From: Acanthacorydalis orientalis
Lineage: Eukaryota; Arthropoda; Insecta; Megaloptera; Corydalidae
Assembly: GCA_034766995.1 (NCBI GenBank)
Contig: CM068315.1
Coordinates: 45,262,662 to 45,326,661, forward strand
Length of the DNA: 64,000 bases
Reading direction: 5' to 3'
Under the pieces are notes generated by a model. It made no database searches. It was given only the letters and a program-made list of their open reading frames with translations, and was not told the DNA's origin. This document shows, piece by piece, positions 25,683 through 40,761 of this stretch (the first letter of the stretch is position 1; every line of letters begins with the position of its first letter). Both the position numbers and the translations under genes were made by a program.

Positions 25683-25902
25683 TTGGATTTTGCGGATATG
25701 CGGATATGGCGGATACGCGGATATTGCGGATATTGCGGATATGGCGGATACGGCGGATATCATATCCGCGGCGGATATCATATCCGCGGCGGATGTCATA
25801 TCCGCGGCGGATATCATATCCGCGGCGGATATTATATCCGCCATATCCGCAATATCCGCCATATCCGCGTATCCGCCATATCCGCATATCCGCAAAATCC
25901 AA
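25683..25902. repeat. A3 palindrome centre (5 core units)
   Basis: Five units with GATGTC in the third and GATATT in the fifth. This variant pattern is repeated at A6. Confidence 0.9.
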
Positions 25903-27619
25903 AAAAATGCGATTTTTGGGGGTTTTTTGTTATTTTTTGTTATTTATTATTATCTTATGATATAGAACATTAAAATACGCATCGAACAGTATGAAATTTT
26001 TGTGATTTTTTTTACATTTTGGCTATTTTAAGCAAGAAAAACGTTTATTTTTGCGTATCCGCCATATCCGCATATCCGCAAAATCCAAAAAAATGTGATT
26101 TTTGGGGGTTTTTGAGTTATTTTTGGTATTTATTATTATCTTATGATATAGAAAATGAGAATACGCATCGAACAGTATGAAATTTTTGTCATTTTTTTTA
26201 CATTTTGGCTATTTTAAGCAAGAAAAACGTTTATTTTTGCGTATCCGCCATATCCGCATATCCGCAAAATCCAAATAAATGCGATTTTTGGGGGTTTTTG
26301 AGTTATTTTTGGTATTTATTATTATCTTATGATATAGAACATGAGAATACGCATCGAACAGTATGAAATTTTTGTCATTTTTTTAACATTTTGGCTATTT
26401 TAAGCAAGAAAAACGTTTATTTTTGCGTATCCGCCATATCCGCATATCCGCAAAATCCAAATAAAACGATTTTTGGGGGTTTTTGAGTTATTTTTGGTAT
26501 TTATTATTATCTTATGATATAGAACATGAGAATACGCATCGAACAGTATGAAATTTTTGTCATTTTTTTTACATTTTGACTATTTTAAGCAAGAAAAACG
26601 TTTATTTTTGCGTATCCGCCATATCCGCATATCCGCAAAATCCAAAAAAATGTGATTTTTGGGGGTTTTTGAGTTATTTTTGGTATTTATTATTATCTTA
26701 TGATATAGAACATGAGAATACGCATCGAACAGTATGAAATTTTTGTCATTTTTTTAACATTTTGGCTATTTTAAGCAAGAAAAACGTTTATTTTTGCGTA
26801 TCCGCCATATCCGCATATCCGCAAAATCCAAAAAAATGCGATTTTTGGGGGTTTTTGAGTTATTTTTGGTATTTATTATTATCTTATGATAAAGAACATG
26901 AGAATACGCATCGAACAGTATGAAATTTTTGTCATTTTTTTTACATTTTGGCTATTTTAAGCAAGAAAAACGTTTATTTTTGCGTATCCGCCATATCCGC
27001 ATATCCGCAAAATCCAAATAAATGCGATTTTTGGGGGTTTTTGAGTTATTTTTGGTATTTATTATTATCTTATGATATAGAACATGAGAATACGCATCGA
27101 ACAGTATGAAATTTTTGTAATTTTTTTTACATTTTGGATATTTTAAGCAAGAAAAACGTTTTTTTTTGCGGATATTTTGCGGATATTTTGCGGTTTTTGT
27201 AACTTTTTCGGTATCCATTATGAACCGATGTTATTTTTGTCTCATTTATGATATAGAACATTAAAATAGGCATCGGATAGTATGAAATAGTTGCCACTTT
27301 TTTAACATTTTGGATATTTTAGGCATGAAAAACCTTTAATTTCGCGAATTTTTCGCGGTTTTTGTGACATTTTCGGTATCTATTATAAACCGATGTCAAT
27401 TTTGACTCAAGTATGAAATAGAACATTAAATAACGCATAGAACAGTATGAAATAGTTGCTAGTTTTATAACATTTTGGGTATTTTATGAAGGAAAAACTG
27501 TAATTTTTGCTGATTTTTTGCAGTTTTTATGATATTTCCGACATTTATTACGGACAGATATTAATTTAGTCTAGAAATATACATAAAGCAGTAAAAGGCA
27601 AATCGACCAGTATTAATTA

Positions 27620-27935
27620 GTTGCCAAATTATCCTACATATCCACAAAATAAGCAATATCCGTAATATCCACCATATACGAAATATCCGCATTATCCGCA
27701 ATATCAAAAAAATGTGATTTTTTGCAGTTTATTTGATATTTCCTACATATTTTATGGACTGATATTAATTTTAAATAAGATATGATATAGAACAATTATA
27801 TACGCATCGACCGGTATGAAATAGTTGCCATTTTTAAAACAATTTGGATATTTTATATATTGCGGATATGGCGGATATTGAGGATATGGCGGATATGGTT
27901 TATTTTGTTGATATGTAGGATATTTTGGTAACTAG
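27620..27935. repeat. B4 inversion centre
   Basis: Inner type, nearly identical to B3; both share the flanking variant AAAGCAGTAAAAGGC. Confidence 0.85.
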
Positions 27936-28742
27936 TTAATACTGGTCGATTCGTCTTTTAATGCTTTATGTATATTTCTAGACAAAATTAACATCGGTCC
28001 ATAATAAATGTCGGAAATATCAAAAAAACCGCAAAATATCTGCAAAAATTTCCGTTATTCCTTCATAAAATATGCAAAATGTTATAAAACTAGCAACTAT
28101 ATCATACCGTTCGATGCGTATTCTCATGTTCTATATCGTAAAAGAGACAAAATTAACATAGGTTCATAATTGATACCAAAAAAGTGACAAAAACCGCGAA
28201 ATATCCGCAAAACATCCGCAAAAATAAACGTTTTTCTTGCTTAAAATAGCCAAAATGTAAAAAAAAATGACAAAAATTTCATACTGTTCGATGCGTATTC
28301 TCATGTTCTATATCATAAGATAATAATAAATACCAAAAATAACTCAAAAACCCCCAAAAATCGCATTTTTTTGGATTTTGCGGATATGCGGATATGGCGG
28401 ATACGCAAAAATAAACGTTTTTCTTGCTTAAAATAGCCAAAATGTAAAAAAAATGACAAAAATTTCATACTGTTCGATGCGTATTCTCATGTTCTATATC
28501 ATAAGATAATAATAAATACCAAAAATAACTCAAAAACCCCCAAAAATCGCATTTATTTGGATTTTGCGGATATGCGGATATGGCGGATACGCAAAAATAA
28601 ACGTTTTTCTTGCTTAAAATAGCCAAAATGTAAAAAAAATGACAAAAATTTCATACTGTTCGATGCGTATTCTCATGTTCTATATCATAAGATAATAATA
28701 AATACCAAAAATAACTCAAAAACCCCCAAAAATCGCATTTTT

Positions 28743-28953
28743 TTGGATTTTGCGGATATGCGGATATGGCGGATACGCGGATATTGCGGATATTGCGGAT
28801 ATGGCGGATACGGCGGATATCATATCCGCGGCGGATATCATATCCGCGGCGGATGTCATATCCGCGGCGGATGTCATATCCGCGGCGGATATCATATCCG
28901 CAATATCCGCCATATCCGCGTATCCGCCATATCCGCATATCCGCAAAATCCAA
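28743..28953. repeat. A4 palindrome centre (5 core units)
   Basis: Five units with GATGTC in the third and fourth. The surrounding block is a copy of the A3 block displaced by about 3.05-3.06 kb. Confidence 0.9.
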
Positions 28954-30671
28954 AAAAATGCGATTTTTGGGGTTTTTTTTGTTATTTTTTGTTATTTATT
29001 ATTATCTTATGATATAGAACATTAAAATACGCATCGAACAGTATGAAATTTTTGTGATTTTTTTTACATTTTGGCTATTTTAAGCAAGAAAAACGTTTAT
29101 TTTTGCGTATCCGCCATATCCGCATATCCGCAAAATCCAAAAAAATGTGATTTTTGGGGGTTTTTGAGTTATTTTTGGTATTTATTATTATCTTATGATA
29201 TAGAAAATGAGAATACGCATCGAACAGTATGAAATTTTTGTCATTTTTTTTACATTTTGGCTATTTTAAGCAAGAAAAACGTTTATTTTTGCGTATCCGC
29301 CATATCCGCATATCCGCAAAATCCAAATAAATGCGATTTTTGGGGGTTTTTGAGTTATTTTTGGTATTTATTATTATCTTATGATATAGAACATGAGAAT
29401 ACGCATCGAACAGTATGAAATTTTTGTCATTTTTTTAACATTTTGGCTATTTTAAGCAAGAAAAACGTTTATTTTTGCGTATCCGCCATATCCGCATATC
29501 CGCAAAATCCAAATAAAGCGATTTTTGGGGGTTTTTGAGTTATTTTTGGTATTTATTATTATCTTATGATATAGAACATGAGAATACGCATCGAACAGTA
29601 TGAAATTTTTGTCATTTTTTTTACATTTTGACTATTTTAAGCAAGAAAAACGTTTATTTTTGCGTATCCGCCATATCCGCATATCCGCAAAATCCAAAAA
29701 AATGTGATTTTTGGGGGTTTTTGAGTTATTTTTGGTATTTATTATTATCTTATGATATAGAACATGAGAATACGCATCGAACAGTATGAAATTTTTGTCA
29801 TTTTTTTAACATTTTGGCTATTTTAAGCAAGAAAAACGTTTATTTTTGCGTATCCGCCATATCCGCATATCCGCAAAATCCAAAAAAATGCGATTTTTGG
29901 GGGTTTTTGAGTTATTTTTGGTATTTATTATTATCTTATGATAAAGAACATGAGAATACGCATCGAACAGTATGAAATTTTTGTCATTTTTTTTACATTT
30001 TGGCTATTTTAAGCAAGAAAAACGTTTATTTTTGCGTATCCGCCATATCCGCATATCCGCAAAATCCAAATAAATGCGATTTTTGGGGGTTTTTGAGTTA
30101 TTTTTGGTATTTATTATTATCTTATGATATAGAACATGAGAATACGCATCGAACAGTATGAAATTTTTGTAATTTTTTTTACATTTTGGATATTTTAAGC
30201 AAGAAAAACGTTTTTTTTTGCGGATATTTTGCGGATATTTTGCGGTTTTTGTAACTTTTTCGGTATCCATTATGAACCGATGTTATTTTTGTCTCATTTA
30301 TGATATAGAACATTAAAATAGGCATCGGATAGTATGAAATAGTTGCCACTTTTTTAACATTTTGGATATTTTAGGCATGAAAAACCTTTAATTTCGCGAA
30401 TTTTTCGCGGTTTTTGTGACATTTTCGGTATCTATTATAAACCGATGTCAATTTTGACTCAAGTATGAAATAGAACATTAAATAACGCATAGAACAGTAT
30501 GAAATAGTTGCTAGTTTTATAACATTTTGGGTATTTTATGAAGGAAAAACTGTAATTTTTGCTGATTTTTTGCAGTTTTTATGATATTTCCGACATTTAT
30601 TACGGACAGATATTAATTTAGTCTAGAAATATACATAAAGCATTAAAAGGCAAATCGACCAGTATTAATTA

Positions 30672-30987
30672 GTTGCCAAATTATCCTACATATCCACAAA
30701 ATAAGCAATATCCGTAATATCCACCATATACGAAATATCCGCATTATCCGCAATATCAAAAAAATGTGATTTTTTGCAGTTTATTTGATATTTCCTACAT
30801 ATTTTATGGACTGATATTAATTTTAAATAAGATATGATATAGAACAATTATATACGCATCGACCGGTATGAAATAGTTGCCATTTTTAAAACAATTTGGA
30901 TATTTTATATATTGCGGATATGGCGGATATTGAGGATATGGCGGATATGGTTTATTTTGTTGATATGTAGGATATTTTGGTAACTAG
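30672..30987. repeat. B5 inversion centre
   Basis: Inner type, about 3052 bp after B4. Confidence 0.85.
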
Positions 30988-31793
30988 TTAATACTGGTCG
31001 ATTCGTCTTTTAATGCTTTATGTATATTTCTAGACAAAATTAACATCGGTCCATAATAAATGTCGGAAATATCAAAAAAACCGCAAAATATCTGCAAAAA
31101 TTTCCGTTATTCCTTCATAAAATATGCAAAATGTTATAAAACTAGCAACTATTTCATACCGTTCGATGCGTATTCTCATGTTCTATATCGTAAAAGAGAC
31201 AAAATTAACATAGGTTCATAATTGATACCAAAAAAGTGACAAAAACCGCGAAATATCCGCAAAACATCCGCAAAAATAAATGTTTTTCTTGCTTAAAATA
31301 GCCAAAATGTAAAAAAAATGACAAAAATTTCATACTGTTCGATGCGTATTCTCATGTTCTATATCATAAGATAATAATAAATACCCAAACTAACTCAAAA
31401 ACCCCCAAAAATCGCATTTATTTGGATTTTGCGGATATGCGGATATGGCGGATACGCAAAAATAAACGTTTTTCTTGCTTAAAATAGCCAAAATGTAAAA
31501 AAAATGACAAAAAATTCATACTGTTCGATGCGTATTCTCATGTTCTATATCATAAGATAATAATAAATACCAAAAATAACTCAAAAACCCCCAAAAATCG
31601 CATTTATTTGGATTTTGCGGATATGCGGATATGGCGGATACGCAAAAATAAACGTTTTTCTTGCTTAAAATAGCCAAAATGTAAAAAAAATGACAAAAAT
31701 TTCATACTGTTCGATGCGTATTCTCATGTTCTATATCATAAGATAATAATAAATACCAAAAATAACTCAAAAACCCCCAAAAATCGCATTTTT

Positions 31794-32004
31794 TTGGATT
31801 TTGCGGATATGCGGATATGGCGGATACGCGTTTATTGCGGATATGGCGGATACGGCGGATATCATATCCGCGGCGGATATCATATCCGCGGCGGATGTCA
31901 TATCCGCGGCGGATATCATATCCGCGGCGGATATCATATCCGCCATATCCGCAATATCCGCCATATCCGCGTATCCGCCATATCCGCATATCCGCAAAAT
32001 CCAA
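31794..32004. repeat. A5 palindrome centre (5 core units)
   Basis: Five units with GATGTC in the third. A local change (GCGTTTATTGCGG) breaks arm symmetry on the left side. Confidence 0.9.
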
Positions 32005-33537
32005 AAAAATGCGATTTTTGGGGGTTTTTTGTTATTTTTTGTTATTTATTATTATCTTATGATATAGAACATTAAAATACGCATCGAACAGTATGAAATT
32101 TTTGTGATTTTTTTTACATTTTGGCTATTTTAAGCAAGAAAAACGTTTATTTCTGCGTATCCGCCATATCCGCATATCCGCAAAATCCAAAAAAATGCGA
32201 TTTTTGGGGGTTTTTGAGTTATTTTTGGTATTTATTATTATCTTATGATATAGAACATGAGAATACGCATCGAACAGTATGAAATTTTTGTCATTTTTTT
32301 TACATTTTGACTATTTTAAGCAAGAAAAACGTTTATTTTTGCGTATCCGCCATATCCGCATATCCGCAAAATCCAAAAAAATGTGATTTTTGGGGGTTTT
32401 TGAGTTATTTTTGGTATTTATTATTATCTTATGATATAGAACATGAGAATACGCATCGAACAGTATGAAATTTTTGTCATTTTTTTTACATTTTGGCTAT
32501 TTTAAGCAAGAAAAACGTTTATTTTTGCGTATCCGCCATATCCGCATATCCGCAAAATCCAAATAAATGCGATTTTTGGGGGTTTTTGAGTTATTTTTGG
32601 TATTTATTATTATCTTATGATATAGAACATGAGAATACGCATCGAACAGTATGAAATTTTTGTCATTTTTTTAACATTTTGGCTATTTTAAGCAAGAAAA
32701 ACCTTTATTTTTGCGTATCCGTCATATCCGCATATCCGCAAAATCCAAAAAAATGCGATTTTTGGGGGTTTTTGAGTTATTTTTGGTATTTATTATTATC
32801 TTATGATAAAGAACATGAGAATACGCATCGAACAGTATGAAATTTTTGTCATTTTTTTTACATTTTGGCTATTTTAAGCAAGAAAAACGTTTATTTTTGC
32901 GTATCCGCCATATCCGCAAATCCGCAAAATCCAAATAAATGCGATTTTTGGGGGTTTTTGAGTTATTTTTGGTATTTATTATTATCTTATGATATAGAAC
33001 ATGAGAATACGCATCGAACAGTATGAAATTTTTGTAATTTTTTTTACATTTTGGATATTTTAAGCAAGAAAAACGTTTTTTTTTTGCGGATATTTTGCGG
33101 ATATTTTGCGGTTTTTGTAACTTTTTCGGTATCCATTATGAACCGATGTTATTTTTGTCTCATTTATGATATAGAACATTAAAATAGGCATCGGATAGTA
33201 TGAAATAGTTGCCACTTTTTTAACATTTTGGATATTTTAGGCATGAAAAACCTTTAATTTCGCGAATTTTTCGCGGTTTTTGTGACATTTTCGGTATCTA
33301 TTATAAACCGATGTCAATTTTGACTCAAGTATGAAATAGAACATTAAATAACGCATAGAACAGTATGAAATAGTTGCTAGTTTTATAACATTTTGGGTAT
33401 TTTATGAAGGAAAAACTGTAATTTTTGCTGATTTTTTGCAGTTTTTATGATATTTCCGACATTTATTACGGACAGATATTAATTTAGTCTAGAAATATAC
33501 ATAAAGCATTAAAAGGCAAATCGACCAGTATTAATTA

Positions 33538-33853
33538 GTTGCCAAATTATCCTACATATCCACAAAATAAGCAATATCCGTAATATCCACCATATACGAA
33601 ATATCCGCATTATCCGCAATATCAAAAAAATGTGATTTTTTGCAGTTTATTTGATATTTCCTACATATTTTATGGACTGATATTAATTTTAAATAAGATA
33701 TGATATAGAACAATTATATACGCATCGACCGGTATGAAATAGTTGCCATTTTTAAAACAATTTGGATATTTTATATATTGCGGATATGGCGGATATTGAG
33801 GATATGGCGGATATGGTTTATTTTGTTGATATGTAGGATATTTTGGTAACTAG
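33538..33853. repeat. B6 inversion centre
   Basis: Inner type, about 2866 bp after B5. Confidence 0.85.
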
Positions 33854-34287
33854 TTAATACTGGTCGATTCGTCTTTTAATGCTTTATGTATATTTCTAGA
33901 CAAAATTAACATCGGTCCATAATAAATGTCGGAAATATCAAAAAAACCGCAAAATATCTGCAAAAATTTCCGTTATTCCTTCATAAAATATGCAAAATGT
34001 TATAAAACTAGCAACTATATCATACCGTTCGATGCGTATTCTCATGTTCTATATCGTAAAAGAGACAAAATTAACATAGGTTCATAATTGATACCAAAAA
34101 AGTGACAAAAACCGCGAAATATCCGCAAAACATCCGCAAAAATAAACGTTTTTCTTGCTTAAAATAGCCAAAATGTAAAAAAAATGACAAAAATTTCATA
34201 CTGTTCGATGCGTATTCTCATGTTCTATATCATAAGATAATAATAAATACCAAAAATAACTCAAAAACCCCCAAAAATCGCATTTTT

Positions 34288-34507
34288 TTGGATTTTGCGG
34301 ATATGCGGATATGGCGGATACGCGGATATTGCGGATATTGCGGATATGGCGGATACGGCGGATATCATATCCGCGGCGGATATCATATCCGCGGCGGATG
34401 TCATATCCGCGGCGGATATCATATCCGCGGCGGATATTATATCCGCCATATCCGCAATATCCGCCATATCCGCGTATCCGCCATATCCGCATATCCGCAA
34501 AATCCAA
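34288..34507. repeat. A6 palindrome centre (5 core units), last of the first polarity
   Basis: The same unit pattern as A3 (third GATGTC, fifth GATATT). It is the last centre with CATATCCGCGG polarity. Confidence 0.9.
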
Positions 34508-34599
34508 AAAAATGCGATTTTTGGGGGTTTTTGAGTTATTTTTGGTATTTATTATTATCTTATGATATAGAACATGAGAATACGCATCGAACAGTATGA

Positions 34600-35580
34600 A
34601 ATTTTTGTCATTTTTTTTACATTTTGGCTATTTTAAGCAAGAAAAACGTTTATTTTTGCGTATCCGCCATATCCGCATATCCGCAAAATCCAAAAAAATG
34701 CGATTTTTGGGGGTTTTTGAGTTATTTTTGGTATTTATTATTATCTTATGATATAGAACATGAGAATACGCATCGAACAGTATGAAATTTTTGTCATTTT
34801 TTTTACATTCTGGTTATTTTAAGCAAGAAAAACGTTTATTTTTGCGTATCCGCCATATCCGCATATCCGCAAAATCCAAAAAAATACGATTTTTGGGGGT
34901 TTTTGAGTTATTTTTGGTAATTATTATTATCTTATGATATAGAACATGAGAATACGCATCGAACAGTATGAAATTTTTGTAATTTTTTTTACATTTTGGC
35001 TATTTTAAGCAAGAAAAACGTTTATTTTTGCGTATCCGCCATATCCGCATATCCGCAAAATCCAAAAAAATACGATTTTTGGGGGTTTTTGAGTTATTTT
35101 TGGTAATTATTATTATCTTATGATATAGAACATGAGAATACGCATCGAACAGTATGAAATTTTTGTCATTTTTTTTACATTTTGGCTATTTTAAGCAAGA
35201 AAAACGTTTATTTTTGCGTATCCGCCATATCCGCATATCCGCAAAATCCAAAAAAATACGATTTTTGGGGGTTTTTGAGTTATTTTTGGTAATTATTATT
35301 ATCTTATGATATAGAACATGAGAATACGCATCGAACAGTATGAAATTTTTGTCATTTTTTTTACATTTTGGCTATTTTAAGCAAGAAAAACGTTTATTTT
35401 TGCGTATCCGCCATATCCGCATATCCGCAAAATCCAAAAAAATACGATTTTTGGGGGTTTTTGAGTTATTTTTGGTATTTATTATTATCTTATGATATAG
35501 AACATGAGAATACGCATCGAACAGTATGAAATTTTTGTAATTTTTTTTACATTTTGGCTATTTTAAGCAAGAAAAACGTT
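34600..35580 (+). repeat. Run of plus-oriented 186-bp monomers (clearest example)
   Basis: GCGTATCCGCCATATCCGCA recurs at 34659, 34845, 35031 and 35217, an exact 186-bp period with only scattered point differences (for example TGCGATTTTT versus TACGATTTTT). Equivalent plus runs follow other A centres at about 25.96-27.15, 29.03-30.21, 32.07-33.08 and 47.2-47.8 kb. Confidence 0.9.
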
Positions 35581-36028
35581 TTTTTTTGCGGATATTTTGC
35601 GGTTTTTGTAACTTTTTCGGTATCCATTGTGAACCGATGTTATTTTTGTCTCATTTATGATATAGAACATTAAAATAGGCATCGGATAGTATGAAATAGT
35701 TGCCACTTTTTTAACATTTTGGATATTTTAGGCATGAAAAACCTTTAATTTCGCGAATTTTTCGCGGTTTTTGTGACTTTTTCGGTATCTATTATAAACC
35801 GATGTCAATTTTGACTCAAGTATGAAATAGAACATTAAATAACGAGTAGAACAGTATGAAATAGTTGCTAGTTTTATAAAATTTTGGGTATTTTATGAAG
35901 GAAAAACTGTAATTTTTGCTGATTTTTTGCAGTTTTTATGATATTTCCGACATTTATTACGGACAGATATTAATTTAGTCTAGAAATATACATAAAGCAT
36001 TAAAAGACAAATCGACCAGTATTAATTA

Positions 36029-36344
36029 GTTGCCAAATTATCCTACATATCCACAAAATAAGCAATATCCGTAATATCCACCATATACAAAATATCCGCA
36101 TTATCCGCAATATCAAAAAAATGTGATTTTTTGCAGTTTATTTGATATTTCCTACATATTTTATGGATTGATATTAATTTTAAATAAGATATGATATAGA
36201 ACAATTATATACGCATCGACCGGTATGAAATAGTTGCCATTTTTAAAACAATTTGGATATTTTATATATTGCGGATATGGCGGATATTGAGGATATGGCG
36301 GATATGGTTTATTTTGTTGATATGTAGGATATTTTGGTAACTAG
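36029..36344. repeat. B7 inversion centre
   Basis: Inner type with the later variants TATGGATTGATATTAATTTT and AACGAGTAGAAC, which mark the right half of the array. It lies between the two core polarities. Confidence 0.85.
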
Positions 36345-37150
36345 TTAATACTGGTCGATTCGTCTTTTAATGCTTTATGTATATTTCTAGACAAAATTAA
36401 CATCGGTCCATAATAAATGTCGGAAATATCAAAAAAACCGCAAAATATCTGCAAAAATTTCCGTTATTCCTTCATAAAATATGCAAAATGTTATAAAACT
36501 AGCAACTATTTCATACCGTTCGATGCGTATTCTCATGTTCTATATCGTAAAAGAGACAAAATTAACATAGGTTCATAATTGATACCGAAAAAGTGACAAA
36601 AACCGCGAAATATCCGCAAAAAATCCGCAAAAATAAACGTTTTTCTTGCTTAAAATAGCCAAAATGTAACAAAAATGACAAAAATTTCATACTGTTCGAT
36701 GCGTATTCTCATGTTCTATATCATAAGATAATAATAATTACCAAAAATAACTCAAAAACCCCCAAAAATCGCATTTTTTTGGATTTTGCGGATATGCGGA
36801 TATGGCGGATACGCAAAAATACACGTTTTTTTTGCTTAAAATAGCCAAAATGTAAAAAAAATTACAAAAATTTCATACTGTTCGATGCGTATTCTCATGT
36901 TCTATATCATAAGATAATAATAATTACCAAAAATAACTCAAAAACCCCCAAAAATCGCATTTTTTTGGATTTTGCGGATATGCGGATATGGCGGATACGC
37001 AAAAATAAACGTTTTTCTTGCTTAAAATATCCAAAATGTAAAAAAAATTACAAAAATTTCATACTGTTCGATGCGTATTTTAATGTTCTATATCATAAGA
37101 TAATAATAAATAACAAAAAATAACTAAAAACCCCCAAAAATCGCATTTTT

Positions 37151-37316
37151 TTGGATTTTGCGGATATGCGGATATGGCGGATACGCGGATATTGCAGATA
37201 TGGCGGATATGATATCCGCCGCGGATATGATATCCGCCGCGGATATGATATCCGCCGTATCCGCCATATCCGCAATATCCGCGTATCCGCCATATCCGCA
37301 TATCCGCAAAATCCAA
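37151..37316. repeat. A7 palindrome centre (3 core units), first of the opposite polarity
   Basis: The core units read GATATGATATCCGCCGCG, the reverse complement of the A1-A6 units. The arms are otherwise the same. Confidence 0.9.
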
Positions 37317-38465
37317 AAAAATGCGATTTTTGGGGGTTTTTGAGTTATTTTTGGTATTTATTATTATCTTATGATATAGAACATGAGAATACGCATCGAA
37401 CAGTATGAAATTTTTGTCATTTTTTTTACATTTTGGCTATTTTAAGCAAGAAAAACGTTTATTTTTGCGTATCCGCCATATCCGCATATCCGCAAAATCC
37501 AAAAAAATGCGATTTTTGGGGGTTTTTGAGTTATTTTTGGTATTTATTATTATCTTATGATATAGAACATGAGAATACGCATCGAACAGTATGAAATTTT
37601 TGTCATTTTTTTTACATTTTGGCTATTTTAAGCAAGAAAAACGTTTATTTTTGCGTATCCGCCATATCCGCATATCCGCAAAATCCAAAAAAATACGATT
37701 TTTGGGGGTTTTTGAGTTATTTTTGGTAATTATTATTATCTTATGATATAGAACATGAGAATACGCATCGAACAGTATGAAATTTTTGTCATTTTTTTTA
37801 CATTTTGGCTATTTTAAGCAAGAAAAACGTTTATTTTTGCGTATCCGCCATATCCGCATATCCGCAAAATCCAAAAAAATACGATTTTTGGGGGTTTTTG
37901 AGTTATTTTTGGTATTTATTATTATCTTATGATATAGAACATGAGAATACGCATCGAACAGTATGAAATTTTTGTCATTTTTTTTACATTTTGGCTATTT
38001 TAAGCAAGAAAAACGTTTTTTTTTGCGGATATTTTGCGGTTTTTGTAACTTTTTCGGTATCCATTGTGAACCGATGTTATTTTTGTCTCATTTATGATAT
38101 AGAACATTAAAATAGGCATCGGATAGTATGAAATAGTTGCCACTTTTTTAACATTTTGGATATTTTAGGCATGAAAAACCTTTAATTTCGCGAATTTTTC
38201 GCGGTTTTTGTGACTTTTTCGGTATCTATTATAAACCGATGTCAATTTTGACTCAAGTATGAAATAGAACATTAAATAACGAGTAGAACAGTATGAAATA
38301 GTTGCTAGTTTTATAAAATTTTGGGTATTTTATGAAGGAAAAACTGTAATTTTTGCTGATTTTTTGCAGTTTTTATGATATTTCCGACATTTATTACGGA
38401 CAGATATTAATTTAGTCTAGAAATATACATAAAGCATTAAAAGACAAATCGACCAGTATTAATTA

Positions 38466-38781
38466 GTTGCCAAATTATCCTACATATCCACAAAATAAGC
38501 AATATCCGTAATATCCACCATATACGAAATATCCGCATTATCCGCAATATCAAAAAAATGTGATTTTTTGCAGTTTATTTGATATTTCCTACATATTTTA
38601 TGGATTGATATTAATTTTAAATAAGATATGATATAGAACAATTATATACGCATCGACCGGTATGAAATAGTTGCCATTTTTAAAACAATTTGGATATTTT
38701 ATATATTGCGGATATGGCGGATATTGAGGATATGGCGGATATGGTTTATTTTGTTGATATGTAGGATATTTTGGTAACTAG
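38466..38781. repeat. B8 inversion centre
   Basis: Right-half inner type, sharing GGATTGATATTAA. Confidence 0.85.
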
Positions 38782-39773
38782 TTAATACTGGTCGATTCGT
38801 CTTTTAATGCTTTATGTATATTTCTAGACAAAATTAACATCGGTCCATAATAAATGTCGGAAATATCAAAAAAACCGCAAAATATCTGCAAAAATTTCCG
38901 TTATTCCTTCATAAAATATGCAAAATGTTATAAAACTAGCAACTATTTCATACCGTTCGATGCGTATTCTCATGTTCTATATCGTAAAAGAGACAAAATT
39001 AACATAGGTTCATAATTGATACCGAAAAAGTGACAAAAACCGCGAAATATCCGCAAAAAATCCGCAAAAATAAACGTTTTTCTTGCTTAAAATAGCCAAA
39101 ATGTAACAAAAATGACAAAAATTTCATACTGTTCGATGCGTATTCTCATGTTCTATATCATAAGATAATAATAATTACCAAAAATAACTCAAAAACCCCC
39201 AAAAATCGCATTTTTTTGGATTTTGCGGATATGCGGATATGGCGGATACGCAAAAATACACGTTTTTCTTGCTTAAAATAGCCAAAATGTAAAAAAAATT
39301 ACAAAAATTTCATACTGTTCGATGCGTATTCTCATGTTCTATATCATAAGATAATAATAATTACCAAAAATAACTCAAAAACCCCCAAAAATCGCATTTT
39401 TTTGGATTTTGCGGATATGCGGATATGGCGGATACGCAAAAATACACGTTTTTTTTGCTTAAAATAGCCAAAATGTAAAAAAAATTACAAAAATTTCATA
39501 CTGTTCGATGCGTATTCTCATGTTCTATATCATAAGATAATAATAATTACCAAAAATAACTCAAAAACCCCCAAAAATCGCATTTTTTTGGATTTTGCGG
39601 ATATGCGGATATGGCGGATACGCAAAAATAAACGTTTTTCTTGCTTAAAATATCCAAAATGTAAAAAAAATTACAAAAATTTCATACTGTTCGATGCGTA
39701 TTTTAATGTTCTATATCATAAGATAATAATAAATAACAAAAAATAACAAAAAACCCCCAAAAATCGCATTTTT

Positions 39774-39984
39774 TTGGATTTTGCGGATATGCGGATATGG
39801 CGGATACGCGGATATGGCGGATATTGCGGATATGGCGGATATGATATCCGCCGCGGATATGATATCCGCCGCGGATATGATATCCGCCGCGGATATGATA
39901 TCCGCCGCGGATATGATATCCGCCGTATCCGCCATATCCGCAATATCCGCGTATCCGCCATATCCGCATATCCGCAAAATCCAA
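39774..39984. repeat. A8 palindrome centre (5 core units)
   Basis: Five identical GATATGATATCCGCCGCG units, the most homogeneous core in the array. Confidence 0.9.
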
Positions 39985-40761
39985 AAAAATGCGATTTTTG
40001 GGGGTTTTTGAGTTATTTTTGGTAATTATTATTATCTTATGATATAGAACATGAGAATACGCATCGAATAGTATGAAATTTTTGTCATTTTTTTTACATT
40101 TTGGCTATTTTAAGCAAGAAAAACGTTTATTTTTGCGTATCCGCCATATCCGCATATCCGCAAAATCCAAAAAAATGCGATTTTTGGGGGTTTTTGAGTT
40201 ATTTTTGGTATTTATTATTATCTTATGATATAGAACATGAGAATACGCATCGAACAGTATGAAATTTTTGTCATTTTTTTTACATTTTGGCTATTTTAAG
40301 CAAGAAAAACGTTTTTTTTTGCGGATATTTTGCGGTTTTTGTAACTTTTTCGGTATCCATAGTGAACCGATGTTATTTTTGTCTCATTTATGATATAGAA
40401 CATTAAAATAGGCATCGGATAGTATGAAATAGTTGCCACTTATTTAACATTTTGGATATTTTAGGCATGAAAAACCTTTAATTTCGCGAATTTTTCGCGG
40501 TTTTTGTGACTTTTTCGTTATCTATTATAAACCGATGTCAATTTTGACTCAAGTATGAAATAGAACATTAAATAACGAGTAGAACAGTATCAAATAGTTG
40601 CTAGTTTTATAAAATTTTGGGTATTTTATGAAGGAAAAACTGTAATTTTTGCTGATTTTTTGCAGTTTTTATGATATTTCCGACATTTATTACGGACAGA
40701 TATTAATTTAGTCTAGAAATATACATAAAGCATTAAAAGACAAATCGACCAGTATTAATAA

